Shown piece after piece: positions 7,719-16,698 of a stretch of DNA of 64,000 nucleotides. The DNA comes from Lentzea xinjiangensis (GTDB taxonomy: Bacteria > Actinomycetota > Actinomycetes > Mycobacteriales > Pseudonocardiaceae): contig NZ_FOFR01000004.1 of the NCBI RefSeq assembly GCF_900110955.1, positions 319,290 through 383,289 of the forward strand, given 5' to 3'. Position 1 is the stretch's first letter; each line of letters starts with the position of its first letter. A program made the translations under genes and the position numbers. The notes under the pieces were generated by a model. The model did no database searches, had not been told where the DNA came from, and was given only the letters and a program-made list of their open reading frames with translations.

Positions 7719-10547
7719 GTGACCGAGACCGTCGGCGGCTCAGCCAAGAAGACAGCCGCGCGTGCGGCTGCCAAGCCTGCCGCGTTGAAGGTCCAGCGCG
7801 TCTACACCACCGAGGGCCGTCACCCCTACGACGAGGTCACCTGGGAGCGCCGCGACGTCGTCATGACGAACTGGCGCGACGGCTCGGTGAACTTCGAGCA
7901 GCGCGGTGTCGAGTTCCCCGAGTTCTGGTCGGTGAACGCCACCAACATCGTCACCAGCAAGTACTTCCGCGGCGCCGTCGGCAGCGAGAAGCGCGAGCAG
8001 TCGCTGCGCCAGCTGATCGACCGGGTCGTGAAGACCTACGTGGGCGCCGGCAAGGAGCACGGCTACTTCGCGGGCGAGCAGGACGCCGAGATCTTCGAGC
8101 ACGAGCTCACCTACATGCTGTTGCACCAGGTGTTCAGCTTCAACTCGCCGGTGTGGTTCAACGTGGGCACCAGCTCGCCGCAGCAGGTCAGCGCGTGCTT
8201 CATCCTCGCGGTCGACGACACGATGGAGTCGATCCTGAACTGGTACCGCGAGGAGGGCTTGATCTTCAAGGGCGGCTCCGGTGCCGGCCTGAACCTCTCG
8301 CGCATCCGCTCCTCCAAGGAGCTGCTGTCCTCCGGCGGCACCGCGTCCGGCCCGGTGTCGTTCATGCGCGGCGCCGACGCGTCCGCGGGCACCATCAAGT
8401 CCGGTGGCGCCACCCGCCGCGCCGCGAAGATGGTCGTCCTCGACGTCGACCACCCCGACGTCGTCGAGTTCATCGAGACGAAGGCCCGCGAAGAGGACAA
8501 GATCCGCGCGCTGCGCGACGCCGGGTTCGACATGGACCTGGGCGGCACGGACATCGTGTCGGTGCAGTACCAGAACGCCAACAACTCGATCCGCGTGTCG
8601 GACGAGTTCATGCACGCCTACGAGAGCGGCGGCGACTTCGGCCTGCGCGCCCGCCAGACCGGTGAGGTCATCGAGCGCGTCGACGCCAAGGAGCTGTTCG
8701 GCAAGCTCGCCAAGGCGGCGTGGGAGTGCGCCGACCCCGGCATCCAGTACGACGACACGATCAACGACTGGCACACCTGCCCCGAGTCGGGCCGCATCAC
8801 CGCGTCCAACCCGTGCTCGGAGTACATGCACCTCGACAACTCGAGCTGCAACCTCGCGTCGCTGAACCTGATGAAGTTCCTCGGTGACGACGGCCGCTTC
8901 GACGCCGTCACGTTCGCCAAGGCCGTCGAGCTGATCATCACCGCGATGGACATCTCGATCTGCTTCGCGGACTTCCCGACCGAGCCGATCGCGGACACCA
9001 CCCGCAAGTTCCGCCAGCTCGGCATCGGCTACGCCAACCTCGGCGCGCTGCTGATGGCGACCGGCCACGCGTACGACTCCGAGGGCGGCCGCGCCCTCGC
9101 CGCGACCATCACCTCGCTGATGACCGGTGTCTCGTACCGCCGTTCCGCGGAGCTCGCGGGCATCGTCGGCGCCTACGACGGCTACAAGCGCAACGCCACG
9201 GCGCACCAGCGCGTCATGCGCAAGCACGCCGCCGCCAACGACCTGATCCGCACCTACCACGCGAACGACTCGTCGGTGCACAAGGTCGCGACCGAGGCGT
9301 GGCAGCAGGCGCTGGAGATCGGCGCGAAGAACGGCTGGCGCAACGCCCAGGCCTCCGTGCTGGCCCCGACCGGCACCATCGGCCTGATGATGGACTGCGA
9401 CACCACCGGTATCGAGCCGGACCTGGCCCTGGTCAAGTTCAAGAAGCTCGTCGGCGGCGGCTCGATGCAGATCGTCAACCAGACGGTGCCGCGCGCGCTG
9501 AAGTCGCTGGGCTACCAGGACGAGCAGATCGAGGCGATCGTCGAGTTCATCGCCGAGCACGGCCACGTCGTCGACGCGCCGGGCCTGCGCCGCGAGCACT
9601 ACGAGGTCTTCGACTGCGCGATGGGCGAGCGGTCCATCGCCCCCATGGGCCACGTGCGGATGATGGCGGCCACCCAGCCGTTCCTGTCCGGCGCGATCTC
9701 CAAGACGGTCAACATGCCGGAGACGGCGACCGTCGAGGAGGTCGAGGAGATCTACTACCAGGGCTGGAAGCTCGGCCTGAAGGCGCTCGCGATCTACCGC
9801 GACAACTGCAAGGTCGGCCAGCCGCTGTCCGCGGGCAAGGGCGCGAACAAGGGTGCCGAGGCCAAGACCGAGACGGTCGTCGAGTACCGCCCGGTCCGCA
9901 AGCGCCTGCCGAAGAAGCGCCCGTCGCAGACCGTGTCGTTCACGGTCGGTGGCGCGGAGGGCTACCTGCACGCCGGTTCCTACCCGGACAACGGCCTCGG
10001 CGAGATCTTCGTCAAGCTGGGCAAGCAGGGCTCGACGCTGGCCGGCGTGATGGACGCGTTCTCGATGTCCATCTCGGTGGGTCTGCAGTACGGCATCCCG
10101 CTCGAGTTCTACGTCTCGAAGTTCCAGAACCTGCGCTTCGAGCCGGCGGGCATGACCGACGACCCGGACGTGCGCATCGCGACGTCGGTGCTCGACTACC
10201 TGTTCCGCCGGCTGGCGCTCGACTACCTGCCGTACGACAAGCGCGCGCAGCTCGGCATCTTCACCGCCGACGAGCGTTCCGCGCAGGTGGCCGGCGAGTA
10301 CGGCAGCGCGCCTTCGTCCGATGTGGACCTCGAAGGCCTGCGCGGCTCGGTCGAGGCGGCCCCCGCGGTGGAGGCGGCGGTCGAGACCACCGCCCCGAAG
10401 CAGGTCGGCAGCTCGACCGAGCTGCTGGAGCTGCACCTGGGCAAGGCCGCCGACGCGCCGCTGTGCATGACCTGCGGCACGAAGATGCGCCCCGCCGGCT
10501 CGTGCTACCTGTGCGAGGGCTGCGGCAGCACCTCCGGTTGCAGCTGA
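7719..10547 (+). CDS. nrdJ: Adenosylcobalamin-dependent (class II) ribonucleotide reductase
   Basis: A 942-residue class II enzyme that reduces ribonucleotides to deoxyribonucleotides using a B12-derived radical, so it works with or without oxygen. The active-site segment ASNPCSEYMHLD puts a catalytic cysteine at 366. The C-terminus holds the redox-relay cysteines (CMTC ... CYLCEGCGSTSGCS), the swinging thiols reloaded by thioredoxin. GTG 7719 follows GAGGGAG. An N-terminal Ala/Lys-rich extension of about 20 residues matches actinobacterial NrdJ. A strong hairpin at 10603-10641 ends the operon. No cobalamin riboswitch was seen upstream. Confidence 0.97.
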   Translation: MTETVGGSAKKTAARAAAKPAALKVQRVYTTEGRHPYDEVTWERRDVVMTNWRDGSVNFEQRGVEFPEFWSVNATNIVTSKYFRGAVGSEKREQSLRQLIDRVVKTYVGAGKEHGYFAGEQDAEIFEHELTYMLLHQVFSFNSPVWFNVGTSSPQQVSACFILAVDDTMESILNWYREEGLIFKGGSGAGLNLSRIRSSKELLSSGGTASGPVSFMRGADASAGTIKSGGATRRAAKMVVLDVDHPDVVEFIETKAREEDKIRALRDAGFDMDLGGTDIVSVQYQNANNSIRVSDEFMHAYESGGDFGLRARQTGEVIERVDAKELFGKLAKAAWECADPGIQYDDTINDWHTCPESGRITASNPCSEYMHLDNSSCNLASLNLMKFLGDDGRFDAVTFAKAVELIITAMDISICFADFPTEPIADTTRKFRQLGIGYANLGALLMATGHAYDSEGGRALAATITSLMTGVSYRRSAELAGIVGAYDGYKRNATAHQRVMRKHAAANDLIRTYHANDSSVHKVATEAWQQALEIGAKNGWRNAQASVLAPTGTIGLMMDCDTTGIEPDLALVKFKKLVGGGSMQIVNQTVPRALKSLGYQDEQIEAIVEFIAEHGHVVDAPGLRREHYEVFDCAMGERSIAPMGHVRMMAATQPFLSGAISKTVNMPETATVEEVEEIYYQGWKLGLKALAIYRDNCKVGQPLSAGKGANKGAEAKTETVVEYRPVRKRLPKKRPSQTVSFTVGGAEGYLHAGSYPDNGLGEIFVKLGKQGSTLAGVMDAFSMSISVGLQYGIPLEFYVSKFQNLRFEPAGMTDDPDVRIATSVLDYLFRRLALDYLPYDKRAQLGIFTADERSAQVAGEYGSAPSSDVDLEGLRGSVEAAPAVEAAVETTAPKQVGSSTELLELHLGKAADAPLCMTCGTKMRPAGSCYLCEGCGSTSGCS

Positions 10548-10602
10548 CCGGGAGCAGTTTGACGCGATCGTGAGCGAGCTGCGCTCACGCTGATGGCGCG
10601 CA

Positions 10603-10641
10603 CCAGAGCGGGTGTCCGGATTCGACCGGCACCCGCTCTGG
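10603..10641 (+). terminator. Terminator of the nrdRJ operon
   Basis: A perfect 12-bp stem, CCAGAGCGGGTG / CACCCGCTCTGG, with a 15-nt loop, 55 bp after the nrdJ stop. No T-tract. The next gene's RBS follows about 20 bp later. Confidence 0.8.
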
Positions 10642-10670
10642 CGTGCCCGGCAGGCATGGGGGGAGTTCTG

Positions 10671-11285
10671 ATGGACACCGAGCAACTGCTGGCGGGCTAC
10701 CTGGTGGTCGCGAGAGATGTCCGGGCGGACTGGCAGGACGTGGGGCTGCGAGGCGCTGACGTGATCTCGATGAGCGAGTGCGTCGTGGACCTGGTGCCGG
10801 CGAACCGCGATGGCTGGGACGACTGGTTCGATGACCCGGTTTCGGCTGAACGGTCACGCGCTCATGCGGACCGATCTGGGCTGCACGTGCTCGCTGTCGG
10901 CATCGCCGCGACCGACGCTCCCGCCTTGCTCCGGGAGATGGCCGATGCGGGTTACGGCCCGGACGCGGGTGGCGTGGCAGGCCGGCTGGCTCGGCGCGAG
11001 GCCTTTCCCGACGTCCGCTCCGGTCGAGTGCTGGGTTTCGAGCCGGTCGGTTTCGACACCGGGGGATGGCACACGTGGACCTGCCTCGGCGGGCTCGTCG
11101 CCGAGGTCCGGCAGGCGACGGGCGTCCGGCCGGGGAGCTGGGGGTTGATCCAGGACGAGCAGGAGGCCCGCCGGGCCGCGGAGTGGCTCACGGCTTCCGG
11201 GCTCGGCGATCCGAAGGTCTTCTCGTGGGTTCCGGCCCTCCTGGTCGACGTCACCGGCCGCGGGAGCAGTGCGCGGCCGGAATGA
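10671..11285 (+). CDS. Hypothetical protein
   Basis: A 204-residue soluble protein I do not recognise. ATG 10671 was chosen because GGGGGGAG lies 6-10 bases upstream; the longer in-frame extension overlaps the nrdJ terminator. The sequence is acidic and Trp-rich (DGWDDWFDD, GGWHTWTCLGG), with no signal peptide, membrane segment or catalytic motif that I can name. It is convergent with the HNH-like gene, with 21 bp between the stops. Its codon use matches its neighbours. Possibly a lineage-specific cytoplasmic protein. Confidence 0.65.
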   Translation: MDTEQLLAGYLVVARDVRADWQDVGLRGADVISMSECVVDLVPANRDGWDDWFDDPVSAERSRAHADRSGLHVLAVGIAATDAPALLREMADAGYGPDAGGVAGRLARREAFPDVRSGRVLGFEPVGFDTGGWHTWTCLGGLVAEVRQATGVRPGSWGLIQDEQEARRAAEWLTASGLGDPKVFSWVPALLVDVTGRGSSARPE

Positions 11286-11306
11286 CCGCATCCCACCGGC
11301 GGGCCA

Positions 11307-11828
11307 TCACGGCAGCGTGATGCCGTGGCGGTCCGCCAGCTTCTTCTCGATCTCCGCGATCACGCAGGCGATGGTGGACGGGTTGAGCCGGCCCTCGCCG
11401 AAGTGGATGACGGTCTTCGCGAACTCGTCCGCCGCCAGCGCCCGGCACTCGGCGTTGAGGGAGCGGTGGTCGACCTCGGCCTCCTTGAAGCACTCGAGCG
11501 GCTTGCGGCCGAAGATGACCTCGAACTCCTCCCAGCCGCGCAGCGTCCAGTACGTGTCGTGCGACGAGACGGACGTCGCCCGCAGCCACCGCCACAGGTA
11601 CCCGGGGTCCTGGTGGACCGGCGCCTCGCGGCCGCACCGGCCGCACAACAGGACCAGGTTGTCCACGGTGTCCGTGCCGCCCAGCGACTCGGGCACGATG
11701 GGGCACTTCTCCAGTTCCGCCCGGTAGCCGCAGCGCCAGCACCGCTCGTGGGCCTGGTCCCAGTCGACCGCCACGCCGGAGGCGTGCTGGGCCCAGTGGT
11801 CGACGATCTGCCGGTTGCTGACGCTCAT
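11307..11828 (-). CDS. HNH-endonuclease-like protein lacking the usual histidines
   Basis: A 173-residue protein with an HNH-type zinc frame: CxxC at 30-33 (CWRCG), VPESLGGTDTVDNLVLLC at about 45-62, and the second CxxC at 62-65 (CGRC). In active HNH proteins of this family the text runs HIVP and LCxxCH. Here those His positions read Pro (CPIVP) and Gly (CGRCG), so the catalytic and one metal-binding His are missing. It may be a non-catalytic zinc-binding derivative. The C-terminal half (REAPVHQDPGYLWRWL and a helical tail) is typical of actinobacterial homologues. No toxin or restriction partner is next to it. Confidence 0.7.
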   Translation of the reverse strand: MSVSNRQIVDHWAQHASGVAVDWDQAHERCWRCGYRAELEKCPIVPESLGGTDTVDNLVLLCGRCGREAPVHQDPGYLWRWLRATSVSSHDTYWTLRGWEEFEVIFGRKPLECFKEAEVDHRSLNAECRALAADEFAKTVIHFGEGRLNPSTIACVIAEIEKKLADRHGITLP

Positions 11829-11932
11829 GTGCCCTCCCCAGTTGTTGACCTTCCTGTCGGTGGCGGCGGCGGATTCGTTTCGCTTCCGGGCGACCGTGAT
11901 AGAAAAACGTTCACGTTGCTGCAGGGAGAGAG

Positions 11933-12484
11933 ATGCGCTCGTTCGACGACCTACGCGGTCACCTGCTCGGCCAGCTCAACGCCGCTGTCCGGCGGCCGGG
12001 CATGTACGGCGGCGAGCCGGTGATCCTCACCCTGCTCGACGCGCTGGCGTTCGCGGACGACCGCACGGACCGGTGGCAGGCGGAGCTCGACGCGCTGGTG
12101 AAGCGGGGAGCGGCCAACGCGGCGATGGTCAGCGGTGCGGTGCACGAGGTGCTCGGCCACCGCAGCGAGGACGTGATGGCGTCGGTGTACGCGGACCTCG
12201 CGCACCGACAGGGGTGGCTGTCGCTCGACGCGGACAGCCGGATCCCCGGCGTGCTGGGCGATCGGGACCGCCTGCTGGACGACGTGATCGCGGAGTACGG
12301 TGAGCCGCCGCTGTGGCTGGGCGGTACCAACCCGAAGTACTCGAAGACGCTCGGCTACCCGGACCGGTCGGGTTCGCTCGTGTTCTTCCACTTCATGCCG
12401 GAGCTGCGGCTGATGGCGACGAGGCGCGGCGATGGCGGCTTCCGCGACAGCTTCGTCTTCACGCCGGCCGGACTGGCCCGGTGA
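11933..12484 (+). CDS. Hypothetical protein
   Basis: A 183-residue soluble protein with a good RBS (GGGAGAG, 2-8 bases before ATG 11933). The N-terminus (LRGHLLGQLNAAVRRPGMYGG) resembles the short helical N-terminus of other actinobacterial proteins of unknown function that begin with a PGMYGG-type turn. No catalytic motif is evident, and the last 30 residues look like a beta-rich end (GSLVFFHFMPELRLM). It is divergent from the HNH-like gene (104-bp gap) and followed 62 bp later by an ADP-ribosylglycohydrolase. Function unknown. Confidence 0.65.
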   Translation: MRSFDDLRGHLLGQLNAAVRRPGMYGGEPVILTLLDALAFADDRTDRWQAELDALVKRGAANAAMVSGAVHEVLGHRSEDVMASVYADLAHRQGWLSLDADSRIPGVLGDRDRLLDDVIAEYGEPPLWLGGTNPKYSKTLGYPDRSGSLVFFHFMPELRLMATRRGDGGFRDSFVFTPAGLAR

Positions 12485-12546
12485 AGCCGGTGCCCGGTGC
12501 CTTGATCGACTGAAATCCGTTGCCGTGCAGGGTAAAATGATGGGCG

Positions 12547-13428
12547 ATGCGCATCGTTCTGCATGCTCGTGCGCGCCTGGACCTCGCATACGACTCGCTT
12601 GACGGGCTCTCCGTCGGCGACGCTCTGGGCGCACAGTTCTTCATGGTCGGCCGCTCGCTTCCCGACCTCGTGGCCGGCAAGCCGCCACGAGGGCCCTGGG
12701 AGTGGACCGACGACACCGAAATGGCCTGCAACCTCGTCGCCGAGCTCCGCGATCACGGCGAAGTCGACCGGGACCGGCTCGCGATGACGTTCGCCGACCG
12801 TTGTGAGCCCTACCGCGGGTACGGCGCGGGGGCGTTCACCATCCTGCGCAAGATCCGCCAAGGCACGCCGTGGAAGGAAGCGGCCGCGAGCGCATTCGGC
12901 GGTCAGGGCTCGTGCGGCAACGGCGCGGCGATGCGGATCGCCCCGCTCGGCGCCTACTTCGCCGAGGACCCGAAAACCGTGACAGCGCAGGCGATCAAGG
13001 CGAGCGAGGTCACCCACCAGCACCCGGAGGGCATCGCGGGCGGCGTCGCGGTGGCGCACGCGGCGGCCATCGCGGCGAAGGCCCGGCTCGCCGGATCGCC
13101 ACCACAGGACCTCCTCGGCGGTGTGCTCGACCACCTCGAAGACTCCGTCGTGCGCAGGGGCGTCGAGAAGGCGCGCCGGATCGGAACCGCCGAGGAGGCC
13201 GCGTACGTGCTCGGCAACGGCTCCAGGGTGACGGCGCAGGACACCGTGCCGTTCGCCCTGTGGGTCGCCGCCCACCACCTCGACGACTACCGCGTCGCCA
13301 TCGCGACGTGCGTCCGGGCGGGCGGTGACGTCGACACGACCGGAGCGATCGTCGGCGGCATCGTCGCGACGCCGCCGGAGGAGTGGCGGAGTGATCGAGA
13401 ACCGCTCCCCGGCTGGGTGAGTCGCTAG
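12547..13428 (+). CDS. ADP-ribosylglycohydrolase family protein
   Basis: A 293-residue ARH-fold hydrolase that removes ADP-ribose from proteins or small targets. The di-metal site is visible: GDALGAQ (about 24-30), WTDDTEM (53-59), the central GGQGSCGNGAAMR loop, and the C-terminal GGDVDTTGAIVGGI, whose acidic residues bind magnesium. Length and motif order are standard. Cytoplasmic. Neighbours are an unknown gene 62 bp upstream and a decayed PEP-synthase-like gene downstream. No ADP-ribosyltransferase is in the window, so the modified target is unknown. Confidence 0.88.
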   Translation: MRIVLHARARLDLAYDSLDGLSVGDALGAQFFMVGRSLPDLVAGKPPRGPWEWTDDTEMACNLVAELRDHGEVDRDRLAMTFADRCEPYRGYGAGAFTILRKIRQGTPWKEAAASAFGGQGSCGNGAAMRIAPLGAYFAEDPKTVTAQAIKASEVTHQHPEGIAGGVAVAHAAAIAAKARLAGSPPQDLLGGVLDHLEDSVVRRGVEKARRIGTAEEAAYVLGNGSRVTAQDTVPFALWVAAHHLDDYRVAIATCVRAGGDVDTTGAIVGGIVATPPEEWRSDREPLPGWVSR

Positions 13429-13574
13429 CGCACTTTACTCATCGTGTGTTGAGTTTCGGGTCGAACGCTCGTAACCTCACCTCCAGGCGGAACCTGGCGG
13501 CCACCATGGCGCTCGTCATCGACCTCAGCTCCATCGACGGCGCAATGCGGGCGGTCGTCGGAGGCGCGACCGCG

Positions 13575-15118
13575 AACTCGGCGACGACGCGGCAGCCACG
13601 GTGCGATCCAGCGCGACTGCCGAAAACCTGCCGTTCGCGAGCTTCGCCGGCCAGCAGGACACGGTCCTCAACGTCGTGGGTGAGAACGCCGTGGTCGAAG
13701 CGGTGCACCGGTGCTGGGCCTCGCTGTGGACCGACCGCGCGGTCAGCTACCGCGAGACGAACGGCATCGACCACACCACGGCTCACCTCGCCGTGGTGGT
13801 GCAACGGATGGTGCAGTCCGAGGTGTCCGCGTGATGTTCACGGCCAACCCGGTCACCGGCAAGCGCGACCAGATCGTCATCGATGCGAGCCCCGGCCTGG
13901 GTGAAGCCGTCGTGTCCGGCGGCGGCACCGAGGACGTCGCGGTGGGCGACAACACCGATCCGTGCATCACCGACAGGTCCACGCGCTCGCCGCCCTCGGC
14001 CACAAGGTGCGGCAGCACTACGGCGCGCCGCCGGACATCGAGTGGGCGATCGACCCCGGCGGTGAGCCGCACCTGATCCAGGCGCGGCCCATCACCACGC
14101 TGTTCCCGTTGCCGGACAACCGGGACGGCGACGACCACGCCTACTTCTGCTTCAGCCTCGCCCAAGGTCTCGAACGCCCGATCACGCCGATGGGACGTGC
14201 GGTGTTCCGCGAGATCTCCAAGCCGGCCTTCGAAATCGTGATCGACGACCCGCCAGGAAGTCCTTTGTGGACATGGAAGAACGAATCTTCTTCGACGCCA
14301 CCAAGGTGCTGCGCAGCGGTGTCGGCCGCAAGTTCATCACGCGACTGCTCGCCGTGATGGAGGCACGCTCGTCGGAGGTGCTCCGCGGCCTGTTCGACGA
14401 TCCGCGGTTCGCGGTGACGAGCTCGTCGCCGGTGTCCGTCATCAGGCGCGTGCTGAGGCTCGCCCGCCGGTTCCGCGCACCGGCGACGGTGGCCAAGGCG
14501 CTGGTGAACCCGGAGAAGGCCGTGCGCGACGCGATGCTGATGGAGCGCGAGATCCTGGAGAGGTCCGCGTCCCTCTCGATCGAGCAGGCGCTGCGGCAGT
14601 GCGTCGTGCCGGTGCTGCCCCGGCTCGCTCCCACCGCGCTGGTCGGGTTCGCGGTGCTCGGCCTCGTCGGCGAGGTCGTGCGGGTCCGGCCGGGCGAGCT
14701 GCAGGCGGTGCCGCGCGGTCTGCCCAACAACGTCACCACCGAGATGGACATGGCGATGTGGGACGTGGCGCGGCAGATCCGCCGCGATCCCGTCGCGCTG
14801 CGGCAGTTCCAGGACGGCGGACGCACGGTCACCGGCATCGCGCGAGCCGTGGTGGACCCGAACGGCGCGCACCTGGAGCCCGGCGAGATCCTCGTGGCCC
14901 CGTCGACGGATCCCGGGTGGACGCCGTTGTTCCTGACCGCGAGCGCTCTGGTCATGGAGATGGGCGGCGCGAGCTCGCACGGCGCGGTCGTGGCGCGGGA
15001 GTACGGCATCCCGGCGGTGGTCGGTGTGCGCGGGGCGGTGACGCGGATCAGGACCGGTGAGCGGATCACCGTGGACGGCGGCACGGGCGTGATCACCACG
15101 CCGGAGATCGGGTCCTGA
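13575..15118 (+). pseudogene. Broken PEP-synthase / rifampicin-phosphotransferase-like gene
   Basis: Remnant of a PEP-utilising enzyme (ATP-binding, middle and swivelling His domains). From 13600 the frame reads VRSSATAENLPFASFAGQQD, then hits a stop at 13832. Restoring one lost G there gives SGVMFTANPVTG in the next frame. A second break with a deletion of roughly 40 residues is near 13972 (resuming with HALAALGHKVRQHYGAP), and a third shift near 14260 leads into the last 283 codons, with the phosphohistidine motif GGASSHGAVVAREYGIPAVVG. The usual N-terminal 80 or so residues are not recognisable. The architecture matches both PEP synthase-like proteins and rifampicin phosphotransferases; which it was cannot be decided. 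Confidence 0.88.
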
Positions 15119-15196
15119 CCCCACGGCGGCCGCTGTTCCCGCTGGCACAGGCCGTTGAGGCGTCATCGCGCCGGTCGGACGCGTAATCTCGGGGTC

Positions 15197-15856
15197 GTGG
15201 CTGAGTCCAAGGGTGAGCTGAACAAGGTCCAGCAGGGCATCGCCGACTACCTGCTGCGCGCGGGCGTGGACGGGTTCGGCCCGTTCAAGAGTGCGCGCGA
15301 GTCCGCGTCCGACGCGTTGGCCAAGAAGAACAACGACCAGAACGACGCGATCAAGCACCTCATCCGCAAGCACGTGGCCCTCGCCGGCGCGCAGGGCTTC
15401 GTCACCAACCTCGGTGGCCTGATCACCCTGCCCGTCTCGCTGCCGTCCAACGTCGCGGCCACGTACGTCATCCAGACGCACCTCATCGCGTCCATCGCGA
15501 CGGTGCGCGGCCATGACGTGGACAGCGAAGAGGTGCAAACGGCGATTCTGCTGTGCCTGCTCGGCAACGCCGGTACCGAACTGTTCAAAAAAGTCGGCAT
15601 CAAGCAGTTCACGAAGAAGGCCGCGTCCGCCCTCATCACGAAATACGGCACGAAGAAGCTCGGTTCGATCGCGGTGAAGGGCGTCCCGGTGCTGGGCGGC
15701 GTCATCGGCGGTGGCGTCGACGCCGCCTCGACCAGGGCGGTCGGCGCATTCGCGAACCGCTACTTCACCAGCGCGGACCCGTTGCCGAAGGTCATCGACG
15801 GCGAGGTGCTGTCCGTGGAGATCGAAGAAGCGGACGGAACGACCGACTCGCGCTAG
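15197..15856 (+). CDS. EcsC family protein
   Basis: A 219-residue EcsC-like protein. The start is like that of other actinobacterial members (ESKGELNKVQQGIADYLLRAG), and the middle is rich in small residues, with helices that could touch a membrane (VTNLGGLITLPVSLPSNVAATYVIQ; VPVLGGVIGGGVDA). GTG 15197 is preferred to the longer in-frame extension, which lies in non-coding-like sequence. EcsC itself comes from the Bacillus ecsABC locus, but the molecular role of the domain is unknown. The 3' end overlaps the convergent DUF4239 gene by 4 bp. Confidence 0.8.
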   Translation: MAESKGELNKVQQGIADYLLRAGVDGFGPFKSARESASDALAKKNNDQNDAIKHLIRKHVALAGAQGFVTNLGGLITLPVSLPSNVAATYVIQTHLIASIATVRGHDVDSEEVQTAILLCLLGNAGTELFKKVGIKQFTKKAASALITKYGTKKLGSIAVKGVPVLGGVIGGGVDAASTRAVGAFANRYFTSADPLPKVIDGEVLSVEIEEADGTTDSR

Positions 15857-16611
15857 CTCAACCGGTCCAAAGCCGCGCTGTACGCGTCCGGCGGGATTTC
15901 CACGCCGCCGCTGAACGGGTTCTGCATCTGGTAGATCGCGAAGAGCAGCAACACCAGCGTGGAGCTCAGCGTCACGGTGATCAGCAGTTGCGAGACCAGC
16001 GTCGGACCGCCGAACAGGTACGGGAACAGCAGCGACAGAACGGTGCCGATCAGCAGCGCGAGCCACACGACCGGGTTGACGCCGTTGCCCGCCGCGTCCA
16101 GTCGCTCCTGCCGGGCCTGGTAGACGTCCCAGAGCTGGTTCGCCGCCTCGGCCTTGCGGTCCTCCTGCCAGTCACCCGCGGGCGCCGCGGTCGCGATCGT
16201 CTCCTTGAGCTCGTTCAACGTGTTCCAGCCCGTGTTGTCGACGTTCTCGCCCTCGCGCATGCGAGGCCACTCGTCGTCCACGACGGTCGAGACGTAGTCG
16301 CGGATCAGCCGGTCCACCTCCGACTTCGCCGGCTCCGGCAGCGAGCCCGCCGACCAGTTGACGGCGACGAGCGCGTTGGCCTCCTTCTGCACCTGCTCCT
16401 CGGCGCCGTTGGACGCGTCGAACAGCGAGATCAGGATGAACGCGACCAGCACGGCGTGCAGGCCGGCCACGATGCTGAACACCGAGCCGCCCGCGCCGAG
16501 GTTCTTCTCGCCCACTTCCTCCGAGCCGAACCGGCGGGTGACGACGACGAGAACGGCGGAGATGACGGCGGCTCCCAGAACCCAGAGCGCGCCGGTGAGG
16601 TAAATGCTCAA
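15853..16611 (-). CDS. DUF4239 (bestrophin-like) membrane protein
   Basis: A 252-residue integral membrane protein with N-terminal membrane segments at about 5-27 and 43-65 and two more at about 180-230, flanking a soluble domain. This is the DUF4239 layout, distantly related to bestrophin channels. TTG 16611 was chosen because AAAGGAG lies about 7 bases upstream; the longer frame would run through the divergent promoter region. Function is not established. It is divergent from a secreted repeat-type protein across a palindrome at 16636-16649. Confidence 0.8.
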   Translation of the reverse strand: MSIYLTGALWVLGAAVISAVLVVVTRRFGSEEVGEKNLGAGGSVFSIVAGLHAVLVAFILISLFDASNGAEEQVQKEANALVAVNWSAGSLPEPAKSEVDRLIRDYVSTVVDDEWPRMREGENVDNTGWNTLNELKETIATAAPAGDWQEDRKAEAANQLWDVYQARQERLDAAGNGVNPVVWLALLIGTVLSLLFPYLFGGPTLVSQLLITVTLSSTLVLLLFAIYQMQNPFSGGVEIPPDAYSAALDRLS

Positions 16612-16635
16612 TTCGGCTCCTTTCTGGTGTGGGAT

Positions 16636-16649
16636 TAGACCACGGTCTA
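16636..16649. promoter_or_regulatory. Palindromic operator candidate
   Basis: TAGACC-AC-GGTCTA is a perfect 6-bp inverted repeat in the 87-bp gap between divergent genes; CACGGTCT also recurs in direct orientation at 16665-16672. It differs from the DasR site (TGGTCTAGACCA). The cognate regulator is unknown. Confidence 0.45.
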
Positions 16650-16698
16650 CTGTGACCGGTACAGCACGGTCTGGTTGACGAGTAATGGTCAGGTGGAA

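Noticed and set aside
7740..10685. 981-codon open frame antisense to nrdJ
   Set aside because: Arg/Asp/Leu-rich composition typical of the antisense frame of GC-rich coding DNA; no domain visible, while nrdJ on the other strand is certain.
16636..16649. DasR-responsive element
   Set aside because: The palindrome has TAGACC-AC-GGTCTA, not the TGGTCTAGACCA order of dre sites.
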